A stretch of 33,822 nucleotides of DNA. Source: Lutibacter sp. GTDB taxonomy: Bacteria; Bacteroidota; Bacteroidia; Flavobacteriales; Flavobacteriaceae. Within the stretch, counting starts at the first letter, position 1, and each line of letters opens with the position of its first letter. The DNA is taken from contig JAUYUA010000052.1 in the NCBI GenBank assembly GCA_030694935.1, positions 1 through 33,822 on the forward strand. Reading direction: 5' to 3'. A program made the position numbers and the translations under genes. The notes beneath the pieces are model-generated. The model was not told the origin of the DNA. It did no database searches and was given only the letters and a program-made list of their open reading frames with translations. Below, piece after piece: positions 18,008 through 25,995 of the stretch.

Positions 18008-20630
18008 TTTTTTGGTGATATCGATTATATTGGTTTATCTGGCTGTCATATTTTATGTGGCATATTGGGCTGAAAAAAACTCAAAAAGCCGATGGGTTAA
18101 CAATCCTTATATTTATACACTTTCATTGGCTGTTTACTGTACGGCCTGGACTTATTACGGAAGCGTTGGTTTGGCTTCAACTTCAGGTTTAAAATTTTTG
18201 ACCATTTATTTGGGCCCCATTATTATCATCCCAACTTGGGTGATTTTAATGCGTAAAATTATCAGAATTTCAAAAGGAAATAAAATATCAACCTTGGCCG
18301 ATTTCATTTCATTGCGCTACGGAAACGATCGTTTTTTAGGCGCCTTGGTGACTTTGGTTTGTGTTTTGGCCATTGTGCCTTATATATCTTTACAGTTAAA
18401 GGCAATTTCCGAAACTTTTAACGTAATTACCAAACATCATATTTCTGCGATTTCTATTTTAGATGACACCACCTTTTATATTGCGATTTTATTGGCGATT
18501 TTCGCCGCATTTTTTGGAACACAACATACTGATGCTTCTGAGCGCCACAAAGGAATAATTACCGCAATAGCTTTAGAATCGGTTATTAAATTGGTGTTTT
18601 TCCTGGTGATAGGCATTTATGTAACCTTCTATTTATTTAACGGCCCTGCCGATATTTACAATCAAGCGTCGGTTTTGCCAAATTTTGAAGCCCAACAAAG
18701 CATTGATGGTTTAAACGGCGGATTTAATTGGTTTTTGCTGAGTTTATTGTCGATGATAGCCATTGTGTTATTGCCAAGACAATTTCAGGTGACCGTGATT
18801 GAAAATGAACGTGAAAAATATTTGAAGAAGGTAATTTGGTTGTTTCCATTGTATTTGTTGCTTTTTAATGTTTTTGTGGTATTTATTGCCTGGGCAGGAA
18901 ATGTGGTATTTCAAAATCAACAGGTTGATGCCGATTTATTTACCTTGTTATTGCCACTTCAAAATAACAATGAATTTTTAGCCTTGCTGGTTTTTTTAGG
19001 CGGATTTTCCGCAGCTATTTCTATGGTGGTTATTTCATCGCTGGCATTGGCAACGATGTTAAGCAACAATTTAATTATTCCTTATGGATTTTTAAAGCGG
19101 TTCAGCAAATCCGAATCGGATGAAAATACCGAATCCATTAAAAATATTCGGCGGATTTCAATTTTTTCACTGATTATCATCGCTTATTTTTTCTATAAAA
19201 GTTTTACGTTAGATCGCTCGTTGGTTTCCATTGGGTTGATATCATTTGTGTTAATCGCACAATTGGCGCCTGCCTTTTTTGGTGGTTTGTTTTGGCGAAG
19301 AGGTTCATCCAAAGGAGCAAAATATGGGATGATTACGGGATTTTCAATCACAGTTTACACCTTGTTAATTCCGTTAACCATTGAGTCACAATCAATAGCC
19401 TCCACTTTTGTGAATGAAGGATTGTTTGGCATAAACATCTTGAAACCTTATGAGTTGTTCGGATTGGAAATATTTGAGCCCGTAACCCACGCATTTTTTT
19501 GGAGTTTGCTTTTTAATGCCATCATTTACTCTTTGGTATCAGTGAGTAAATTGGGAAGCTACAGAGAACGAAATTTTGCCGAAATGTTTGTAGACAATAC
19601 CAAATATGCAGCCTTGCAAGAAGGCGCTTATGTATGGAAAGGGGAAGCTTATGTGCGTGATATCAGAAATGTTTTAACGCGATTTTTGGGTGAAAACAGA
19701 ACGGAAAGAGCCTTGAATTTATTTTATATGAAATATGACATCGATAAAAAAATACAAGTTGCTGATGCCCGTTTGGTGAATTTTTCCGAAAAATTGCTAA
19801 CGGGAAGCATCGGAAGCGCTTCAGCAAGAATTTTAATTGCATCCGTAGTAAAAGAAGAGGAAATAAGTTTAACCGAAGTGTTGAATATTTTAGATGAAAC
19901 CCAAAAAGCAAAAGAATCAAACAAGGAATTAAAAGAACGCGATAAGCAAAAAGATGAGTTTCTGGATACGGTGGCGCACGAACTTAAAACGCCAATCACT
20001 TCAATAAGAGCGCTTTCTGAAATCTTATTGGCCGATGATGAAATTGACAATACCACAAAAAAGAAATTTTTAACAAGTATTGTAAGCGAAAGCGAACGCG
20101 TGAGCAGGTTGATCAATAACATTTTAGACTTGGAGAAATTGGCCACAGGAAAAGAAAAATTGGATTTAAATGAGCATTCAATTAAAAACACCATTTTAAA
20201 ATCTGTTGAACCATTTAGGCAATTGGCTGTTAATAAAGGGATTAAAATCGATTTAAATGAAATTGATGATGCATTGGTTGTTTATGACGAAGACAGGATT
20301 CAGCAGGTAATCGTTAATTTATTGTCGAATGCCTTTAAATTTTCCAACGAAAAAAATGGAGAAGTTAAAATTTCTTCACATATTAATCAGCATAAAGTTG
20401 AAATTACTGTTGAAGACAACGGAAAAGGAATTGCAACCGACGAATTGATTTCCATTTTCAACAAATTTTATCAGTCTAAAAATCAAACCTTGCTAAAACC
20501 GATCGGAAGCGGTTTGGGCTTGGCAATCAGCAAACAAATTATTGAAAGCCACAACGGAAAAATTTGGGCAGAAAATAAGGTTTCTCAAGGAGCGCGTTTA
20601 ACTTTTACCTTACCATTAAATAGAAACTGA
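18000..20630 (+). CDS. CrbS-like sensor histidine kinase with sodium:solute symporter domain
   Basis: An 876-residue membrane kinase. Residues 1 to about 515 form an SLC5/SSS-type transporter domain of about 13 helices (CTAWTYYGSVGLAS, TLADFISLRYGN, LLPRQFQVTVIENE). Residues about 530-645 are a STAC-like linker (VRDIRNVLTRFLGENRTERA, LLTGSIGSASARILIASV). The kinase core follows: HisKA with phospho-acceptor His660 in DTVAHELKTPITSIRAL, N box NLLSNAFKFS, G1 EDNGKGIA and G2 GSGLGLAIS. This is the layout of CbrA and CrbS/MxtR, which control amino-acid and acetate use in gammaproteobacteria, but the PAS domain usual between STAC and HisKA is missing. The gene precedes a response regulator by one base. 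It probably senses a transported short acid and phosphorylates that regulator. Confidence 0.9.
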   Translation: MSSFLVISIILVYLAVIFYVAYWAEKNSKSRWVNNPYIYTLSLAVYCTAWTYYGSVGLASTSGLKFLTIYLGPIIIIPTWVILMRKIIRISKGNKISTLADFISLRYGNDRFLGALVTLVCVLAIVPYISLQLKAISETFNVITKHHISAISILDDTTFYIAILLAIFAAFFGTQHTDASERHKGIITAIALESVIKLVFFLVIGIYVTFYLFNGPADIYNQASVLPNFEAQQSIDGLNGGFNWFLLSLLSMIAIVLLPRQFQVTVIENEREKYLKKVIWLFPLYLLLFNVFVVFIAWAGNVVFQNQQVDADLFTLLLPLQNNNEFLALLVFLGGFSAAISMVVISSLALATMLSNNLIIPYGFLKRFSKSESDENTESIKNIRRISIFSLIIIAYFFYKSFTLDRSLVSIGLISFVLIAQLAPAFFGGLFWRRGSSKGAKYGMITGFSITVYTLLIPLTIESQSIASTFVNEGLFGINILKPYELFGLEIFEPVTHAFFWSLLFNAIIYSLVSVSKLGSYRERNFAEMFVDNTKYAALQEGAYVWKGEAYVRDIRNVLTRFLGENRTERALNLFYMKYDIDKKIQVADARLVNFSEKLLTGSIGSASARILIASVVKEEEISLTEVLNILDETQKAKESNKELKERDKQKDEFLDTVAHELKTPITSIRALSEILLADDEIDNTTKKKFLTSIVSESERVSRLINNILDLEKLATGKEKLDLNEHSIKNTILKSVEPFRQLAVNKGIKIDLNEIDDALVVYDEDRIQQVIVNLLSNAFKFSNEKNGEVKISSHINQHKVEITVEDNGKGIATDELISIFNKFYQSKNQTLLKPIGSGLGLAISKQIIESHNGKIWAENKVSQGARLTFTLPLNRN

Positions 20631-20631
20631 G

Positions 20632-21003
20632 ATGAAAAAGATATTAATAGTTGATGATGAACCCAACATAGTGATGTCGCTTGAATACATCTTCAAAAAA
20701 GAAAATTTTCAAGTGTACATTGCCCGTGACGGAGAAGAAGCGATTGAAATAGTTGAAAACACCATTCCGGATATTATTTTGCTGGATATTATGATGCCGA
20801 ACGTTGATGGCTATCAGGTGCTTAATTATTTAAAAAGCAGCGATACGTTGAATAAAATTAGGGTCATATTTCTTTCTGCAAAAAATAAAGCATCCGATAT
20901 AGAATTGGGATTGCAATTGGGTGCCGACAAGTACATCTCAAAACCTTTTGCCGTAAAAAATCTGGTAAAAGAAGTAAAAGAACTTTTAAATAAAAAAGGC
21001 TAA
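20632..21003 (+). CDS. Single-domain (receiver-only) response regulator
   Basis: A 123-residue protein that is just a receiver domain. The acidic pocket D8-D9, phospho-acceptor Asp52 (IILLDIMMP), Ser82 (VIFLSAK) and Lys104 (YISKPF) are all present, so phosphorylation should work. No DNA-binding or enzymatic domain follows. In the CrbS/CrbR pair of gammaproteobacteria the regulator carries a LuxR-type HTH, so signal output here must pass to another protein or by protein contact. It starts one base after the kinase stop and is surely co-transcribed with it. The next 228 bases hold repeat DNA before the following small gene. Confidence 0.93.
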   Translation: MKKILIVDDEPNIVMSLEYIFKKENFQVYIARDGEEAIEIVENTIPDIILLDIMMPNVDGYQVLNYLKSSDTLNKIRVIFLSAKNKASDIELGLQLGADKYISKPFAVKNLVKEVKELLNKKG

Positions 21004-21019
21004 GTTCTATTTAAATAGC

Positions 21020-21175
21020 ATTTGCGTTAGGGATTGCAGTGAAAATCCCGGAATTGCGAGTTTGTTCCTCAATTTGTTCAACAGATTGCCACGCTCCGCT
21101 CGCACTGACGGATTGTAACGAAAAGCCCGACCCGCAGGGTAACGCCCACCAAAAAGGCGGGCAGGCCCAAATCAA
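21020..21175. repeat. Repeat-rich, GC-raised intergenic element
   Basis: The element contains a 20-base direct repeat with four differences: GGATTGCAGTGAAAATCCCG (21031-21050) and GGATTGTAACGAAAAGCCCG (21110-21129). It also has a hairpin with arms GCCCACC (21144-21150) and GGCGGGC (21156-21162). Its base composition is clearly richer in G and C than the surroundings. From memory, closely similar sequence is scattered between genes in many Flavobacteriaceae genomes. It is not coding. Its place inside an operon could affect expression of the genes that follow. Confidence 0.6.
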
Positions 21176-21231
21176 TTTTATATAAATTGCTGTGATGATT
21201 AGAATTTAACCATAAAAAAATAAACTAAAAA

Positions 21232-21450
21232 ATGAATTATAGATTGGGAAACAGAACTTCAGATATTGTGATCACCATTTATGTCATTATTACCATATTT
21301 GGCAGAATATATATCGAATCATTATTTCAAATTGGTGCCTTAAGTTCCCTTTTTATGGGCGTGTTTACCTTGCTGATTTTATGGGCATTGATTAAAATAA
21401 AATTTTTAAATCCAGTTTGGTTTGGATTGTTTAACAAAAAAAATAAATAA
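21232..21450 (+). CDS. Small membrane protein of unknown function
   Basis: A 72-residue protein I do not recognise. It has two likely membrane helices: DIVITIYVIITIFGRIYI (about 10-27) and a second around residues 38-58 (LFMGVFTLLILWALIKIKF), with a basic tail ending KKNK. The stop is only two bases before the start of the acyl-CoA synthetase fusion, so it is translated from the same message and probably conserved with it. A role near the membrane in substrate entry or in docking of the synthetase is possible, but nothing in the sequence shows it. Confidence 0.65.
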   Translation: MNYRLGNRTSDIVITIYVIITIFGRIYIESLFQIGALSSLFMGVFTLLILWALIKIKFLNPVWFGLFNKKNK

Positions 21451-21452
21451 TT

Positions 21453-24400
21453 ATGAGTTATCAAAAACATTACGACAACAGTATTGAAAACCCAGAAGCG
21501 TTTTGGGCAGAACAAGCCAATAATATTAAATGGTATAAAAAGCCTACAATTATTTTATCTAAAGATGAAAATGGTTTTGATCGTTGGTTTGAAGACGGAA
21601 AATTAAATATTTGCTATTTGGCGGTTGACAAGCACGTTGATGCCGGTTATGGAGAGCAAACAGCAATTGTGTACGATTCCCCTGTTACGCAACAACGCAT
21701 AAACTACTCTTATAACGAAGTTAAAAGACAGGTTTCCCGTTTGGCGGGCGGACTTCGTGATTTGGGCGTAAAAAAAGGGGATACGGTTATTATTTATATG
21801 CCAATGATTCCACACACAGCATTCAGCATGCTGGCTTGCGCTCGCATTGGTGCCATACATTCGGTTGTTTTTGGCGGTTTTGCGCCCCATGAATTGGCAA
21901 TTAGAATTGATGACTGTAAACCAAAAGTGATTATCACGGCCACTTCGGGTATGGAGGTTGACCGATTGATTGCCTACAAACCTTTGGTTGATGAAGCGGT
22001 TGAAAAAGCCACCCATAAAGTTGAAAAAATCATCGTTTATCAACGTAATTTAGGAGCTATCAATCCTAAAACGGAAACTTATGTAAGTTATAAAAAGTTG
22101 GTTAAAGCATCAGAACCGGTTGACTGTGTTGAGATGGATTCCAATGATCCGCTCTATATTTTATACACTTCAGGAACCACAGGAAAGCCAAAAGGTATTT
22201 TACGCGATACTGGCGGTTATGCAACGGCTTTGAAATATTCCATGAAATATATTTATGGCGTTGAAGAAGGCGATACTTTTTGGGCAGCATCGGATGTTGG
22301 CTGGGTTGTTGGCCATAGTTATATTGTTTACGCACCGCTTATCAACAGAAATACCACCATCGTTTTTGAAGGAAAACCGGTAAAAACACCAGATGCAAGT
22401 ACTTTTTGGAGAATCATCAGCGAAAATAATGTGAAGGTGATGTTTACGGCGCCAACTGCCATCAGGGCCATTAAAAAAGAAGATCCCGATGGCGAATTCC
22501 TAAAAATGTACGATTTAAGTTGTTTAAAATACCAGTTTCTGGCTGGGGAACGCTGCGATGCTGCAACCCTGAACTGGCTGGAGGAAAAATTAAAAATTCC
22601 GGTAATTGACCATTGGTGGCAAACTGAATCTGGTTGGCCAATGGTATCAAATATGATGGGCTTGGAAGCTTTGCCGGTAAAACCAGGATCAGCCACAAAA
22701 CCTGTTGGCGGTTACGACCTTCAAATTTTAAATAATGAAGGAAAGCAAGTTGGCGCAAACGAAGAAGGATTGGTTGCCATTAAATTGCCGTTGCCTCCGG
22801 GAAATATGCTTAATATTTGGGGAAATACAGAGCGCTTTAAAGAAGGTTATTTAAAGCGATTCGACGGATATTATTTCTCTGGTGATGGCGGTTATATAGA
22901 TGAAGAGGGCTATGTTTTTATTACCGGAAGGGTTGATGATGTCATCAATGTTGCAGGTCACCGATTGTCGACTGCAGAAATGGAAGAAATTGTTTCCTCA
23001 AACAAATCCGTTGCCGAATGCGCCGTTTTTGGTATTGAAGATGCTTTAAAAGGACAAGTTCCTTTGGCTTTGGTGGTGATAAAATCGGGCGACTATGTTT
23101 CAAGTTTTGAATTGGAACATACCATTGTGCAAGAAGTCAGAAGAATAATTGGGCCGGTTGCTTCCTTAAAAAGAGTATTGGTGGTGAAGCGTTTGCCAAA
23201 AACGCGTTCGGGAAAAATTCTTCGTAAATTATTGCGAAATATGGCTGATGGAGTTGAATATACTATTCCTTCAACCATTGATGATGTCGAAATTATTGAA
23301 GAAATCATCCACGAGTTCAAACTTTTCAAAATTGGAATTTTTGAACATGCCACCGAAGAAGAAAAACAAACGCTGGCCGATTTACGTATAGATTCATTTA
23401 TAAAATACTATAAATCTTACCAACACAGCGTAAATGATCCCGAAGGTTATTGGGCTCAAATTGCAGATACTTTTACTTGGCGCAAGAAATGGGATAAAGT
23501 TGTTGAATACAACTGGGATACTCCAAAATTTGAATGGTTTAAAGGCGCTAAATTAAATATTACCGAAAACTGTTTGGACCGTCATTTGGAAAAAAGGGGT
23601 GATGATATCGCCATTATTTGGGAGGCTAATGATCCGGATGAAGCAAATAGAATATTAACCTATAACGAATTGCATACAGAAGTCTGTAAATTTGCCAATG
23701 TGCTTAAAAACAATGGTATAGTAAAAGGCGACAAGGTTTGTATTTATATGCCAATGGTGCCCGAATTGGCCATTTCAGTATTGGCCTGCGCAAGAATTGG
23801 TGCCGTGCATTCCGTTGTTTTTGCCGGATTCTCATCAGTGGCACTTTCCACAAGAATTAATGATGCGGAATGTAAAATGTTACTTACCTCCGATGGCGTT
23901 TTTAGAGGGAACAAAACTGTTGATTTTAAATCTATTGTTGATGAAGCTTTAGAATCCAGTCCAACTGTTGAAACATCCATCGTATTAAACAGAATTAATT
24001 CAAAAGTTGTCATGAAAGCCGGTCGCGATGTTTGGTGGCATGAAGAATTGGAAAAAGTAGATGCCTATTGTCCGGCCGAAGTTATGGATGCCGAAGATAT
24101 GCTGTTTATTTTGTACACATCCGGATCAACAGGAAAACCAAAAGGCATGGTGCATACTTGCGCTGGTTATATGGTGCAAACAGCCCACAGTTTTAAAAAT
24201 GTTTTTCAGTATGAACATGGAGATGTGTATTTCTGCACTGCAGATGTTGGCTGGATTACCGGGCATTCCTATATTGTATACGGACCTTTAGCGGTAGGTG
24301 CAACCACTTTAATGTTTGAAGGAATTCCTTCGTACCCAGATTACAGTCGTTTCTGGCAAATTGTTGAAAAGCATAAAGTCAATCAATTTTATACCGCGCC

Positions 24401-25277
24401 AACTGCCATCAGAGCATTGGCGGCCCAAGGAAATGAAATGACCCAGAGAAATGATTTAAGTTCCATAAAAGTTTTGGGAACCGTTGGAGAACCAATCAAT
24501 GAAGAAGCTTGGCACTGGTACGATGAAAAAATAGGCAAACAAAGATCGCCAATTGTTGATACTTGGTGGCAAACTGAAACAGGAAGCATTATGATTTCAC
24601 CGTTGGCAGGAGTAACGCCTGCAAAACCAACTTTTGCAACCAGGCCAATGCCGGGTGTACAACCTTGTTTGGTTGATGAACTTGGAAATGAGTTAAATAC
24701 CAATCCGTCCGAAGGAAGATTGTGCATTAAATATCCTTGGCCATCTATGGCACGAACCATTTATGGTGATCATAATCGTTATAAAGAAACTTATTTTACG
24801 GCATTTCCCGGAAAATATTTTACGGGTGATGGATCTTTCAGGGATTTGGAAGGAAATTACAGAATTACGGGCAGGGTAGATGATGTGATAATTGTTTCCG
24901 GGCATAATTTGGGTACTGCGCCAATTGAAAATATCATCAACGAGCACAACAATGTGGTGGAATCTGCCATTGTTGGATTCCCTCATAACATTAAAGGAAA
25001 TGCTTTATATGCTTATGTAATTGTGTATGAAATTCCTGAGAATCCTGATGCTTTAAGAAAAGAAATCAATGATTTAATTGGAAGAACCATTGGACCTATC
25101 GCAAAATTGGACAAAATTCAATTTGTGCCGGGATTGCCAAAAACGCGTTCAGGTAAAATTATGCGACGTATTTTACGTAAAATTGCCGAAAATGAAACCT
25201 CAAATATGGGCGATATTACCACCTTGTTAAATCCTGAAGTCGTTGAGGCGATTATGGAAGGGTCATTGGTTAAATAA
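21453..25277 (+). CDS. Fused acyl-CoA synthetase: PrpE-like half plus Acs-like half
   Basis: A 1274-residue protein consisting of two complete acetyl-CoA-synthetase-family enzymes in one frame. Half one (about 1-605) resembles propionyl-CoA synthetase PrpE: YTSGTTGKPKG (238-248), RDTGGYATAL, WWQTESGWP (388-396) and the adenylation lysine K588 in PKTRSGK. Half two (about 645-1274) resembles acetyl-CoA synthetase: YTSGSTGKPKG (888-898), WWQTETGS (1038-1045), SGHNLGTAPIE and K1235 in PKTRSGK. A linker of about 40 charged residues joins them. Single Acs or PrpE proteins are about 630-650 residues. All core motifs are intact in both, so both halves could activate a short acid to acyl-CoA using ATP. 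It ends the porin-symporter-sensor cluster and is followed by a terminator. Substrate split acetate/propionate is inferred. Confidence 0.9.
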   Translation: MSYQKHYDNSIENPEAFWAEQANNIKWYKKPTIILSKDENGFDRWFEDGKLNICYLAVDKHVDAGYGEQTAIVYDSPVTQQRINYSYNEVKRQVSRLAGGLRDLGVKKGDTVIIYMPMIPHTAFSMLACARIGAIHSVVFGGFAPHELAIRIDDCKPKVIITATSGMEVDRLIAYKPLVDEAVEKATHKVEKIIVYQRNLGAINPKTETYVSYKKLVKASEPVDCVEMDSNDPLYILYTSGTTGKPKGILRDTGGYATALKYSMKYIYGVEEGDTFWAASDVGWVVGHSYIVYAPLINRNTTIVFEGKPVKTPDASTFWRIISENNVKVMFTAPTAIRAIKKEDPDGEFLKMYDLSCLKYQFLAGERCDAATLNWLEEKLKIPVIDHWWQTESGWPMVSNMMGLEALPVKPGSATKPVGGYDLQILNNEGKQVGANEEGLVAIKLPLPPGNMLNIWGNTERFKEGYLKRFDGYYFSGDGGYIDEEGYVFITGRVDDVINVAGHRLSTAEMEEIVSSNKSVAECAVFGIEDALKGQVPLALVVIKSGDYVSSFELEHTIVQEVRRIIGPVASLKRVLVVKRLPKTRSGKILRKLLRNMADGVEYTIPSTIDDVEIIEEIIHEFKLFKIGIFEHATEEEKQTLADLRIDSFIKYYKSYQHSVNDPEGYWAQIADTFTWRKKWDKVVEYNWDTPKFEWFKGAKLNITENCLDRHLEKRGDDIAIIWEANDPDEANRILTYNELHTEVCKFANVLKNNGIVKGDKVCIYMPMVPELAISVLACARIGAVHSVVFAGFSSVALSTRINDAECKMLLTSDGVFRGNKTVDFKSIVDEALESSPTVETSIVLNRINSKVVMKAGRDVWWHEELEKVDAYCPAEVMDAEDMLFILYTSGSTGKPKGMVHTCAGYMVQTAHSFKNVFQYEHGDVYFCTADVGWITGHSYIVYGPLAVGATTLMFEGIPSYPDYSRFWQIVEKHKVNQFYTAPTAIRALAAQGNEMTQRNDLSSIKVLGTVGEPINEEAWHWYDEKIGKQRSPIVDTWWQTETGSIMISPLAGVTPAKPTFATRPMPGVQPCLVDELGNELNTNPSEGRLCIKYPWPSMARTIYGDHNRYKETYFTAFPGKYFTGDGSFRDLEGNYRITGRVDDVIIVSGHNLGTAPIENIINEHNNVVESAIVGFPHNIKGNALYAYVIVYEIPENPDALRKEINDLIGRTIGPIAKLDKIQFVPGLPKTRSGKIMRRILRKIAENETSNMGDITTLLNPEVVEAIMEGSLVK

Positions 25278-25295
25278 ATTACTGAACCCTAAAGT

Positions 25296-25331
25296 GAAAA
25301 ACGTTCTCAAATTTTTTGAGGGCGTTTTTTT
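25296..25331 (+). terminator. Intrinsic terminator after the synthetase fusion
   Basis: AACGTTCTCAAA (25300-25311) pairs with TTTGAGGGCGTT (25315-25326) around TTT, with two G-U pairs when read on the plus strand, and ends in seven T. It lies 22 bases after the synthetase stop and abuts the convergent exonuclease gene. Confidence 0.85.
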
Positions 25332-25995
25332 ACATTAAACCTTCTTTGCCCGAAACCCTGAACAAATCCGAATAATGCAAGTTGCGCTCTTTTTTTAATT
25401 TTGACACAATTTTTAAAAAAAGCAATGCGGTGATAAAAGCGTCTCCGGCTGCGGTATGACGGTCGTGTTTTGGGATGTTGAACTCACTGGAAAGCACATC
25501 TAAATTAAAATGACTGTCTTTTTTACCTTCCAGTTTTTTGTATAAAATCCCGGTATCAATGGTTTTGTTTCTTAATTTCGGCAAATCCATTCTTTTAAGC
25601 GCAGCATTGATCATTTCAATGTCAAAAGCAGTATGGTGCGCCACCAAAACGGCATTTCCTATATAATTAACAAATTGTTCCATGGCTTGGGCTTCAGGGA
25701 GTTTTGTAAGTTTTCCTTCTTTTAAAATTCCGTGAATTTCTACCGTTTCCGCTTTAAAGGCTTCTTGTTTTAAATAGACTTCATAACTGTCGGCAACATC
25801 AATATTGTGATTAAAAATGCCAATGGCGCCAATGGACAATATTCTGTCGTTATAAATATCCAAACCCGTAGTTTCTGTGTCAAAAATAACAAACCGCGTA
25901 TTTTCAAAACTTTTTGGTTGTTTTTGTTTGAATTTTTTTGAATATTCCTTCCAAAAAATTTGGTAATTTTTATATTTAAACCAGGAAAACATCAC
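25330..25995 (-). CDS. DEDDh 3'-5' exonuclease, DnaQ/PolC-epsilon-like (module copy 1)
   Basis: A 221-residue protein of the DnaQ-type exonuclease family. Exo I is FDTETTGLD (Asp39, Glu41), Exo II is AHHTAFDIEMI (Asp125) and Exo III is HDRHTAAGDAFIT (His180, Asp185), so all five catalytic residues of the DEDDh group are present. It would remove nucleotides from 3' ends of DNA or RNA, or trim small nucleotides; no polymerase-contact motif is evident, so a replication role is not implied. Its ATG overlaps the stop of the nucleotidyltransferase-like gene by four bases. A close paralogue lies at 28059-28727. The repeated pairing with a DUF294 protein suggests a shared, probably regulatory, nucleotide-linked job. 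Confidence 0.9.
   Translation of the reverse strand: MMFSWFKYKNYQIFWKEYSKKFKQKQPKSFENTRFVIFDTETTGLDIYNDRILSIGAIGIFNHNIDVADSYEVYLKQEAFKAETVEIHGILKEGKLTKLPEAQAMEQFVNYIGNAVLVAHHTAFDIEMINAALKRMDLPKLRNKTIDTGILYKKLEGKKDSHFNLDVLSSEFNIPKHDRHTAAGDAFITALLFLKIVSKLKKERNLHYSDLFRVSGKEGLM

Noticed and set aside
21453-25277. Artificial joining of two genes by a sequencing error.
   Set aside because: The frame is unbroken and the linker has normal codon use with no homopolymer slip site evident, but reads should confirm it.
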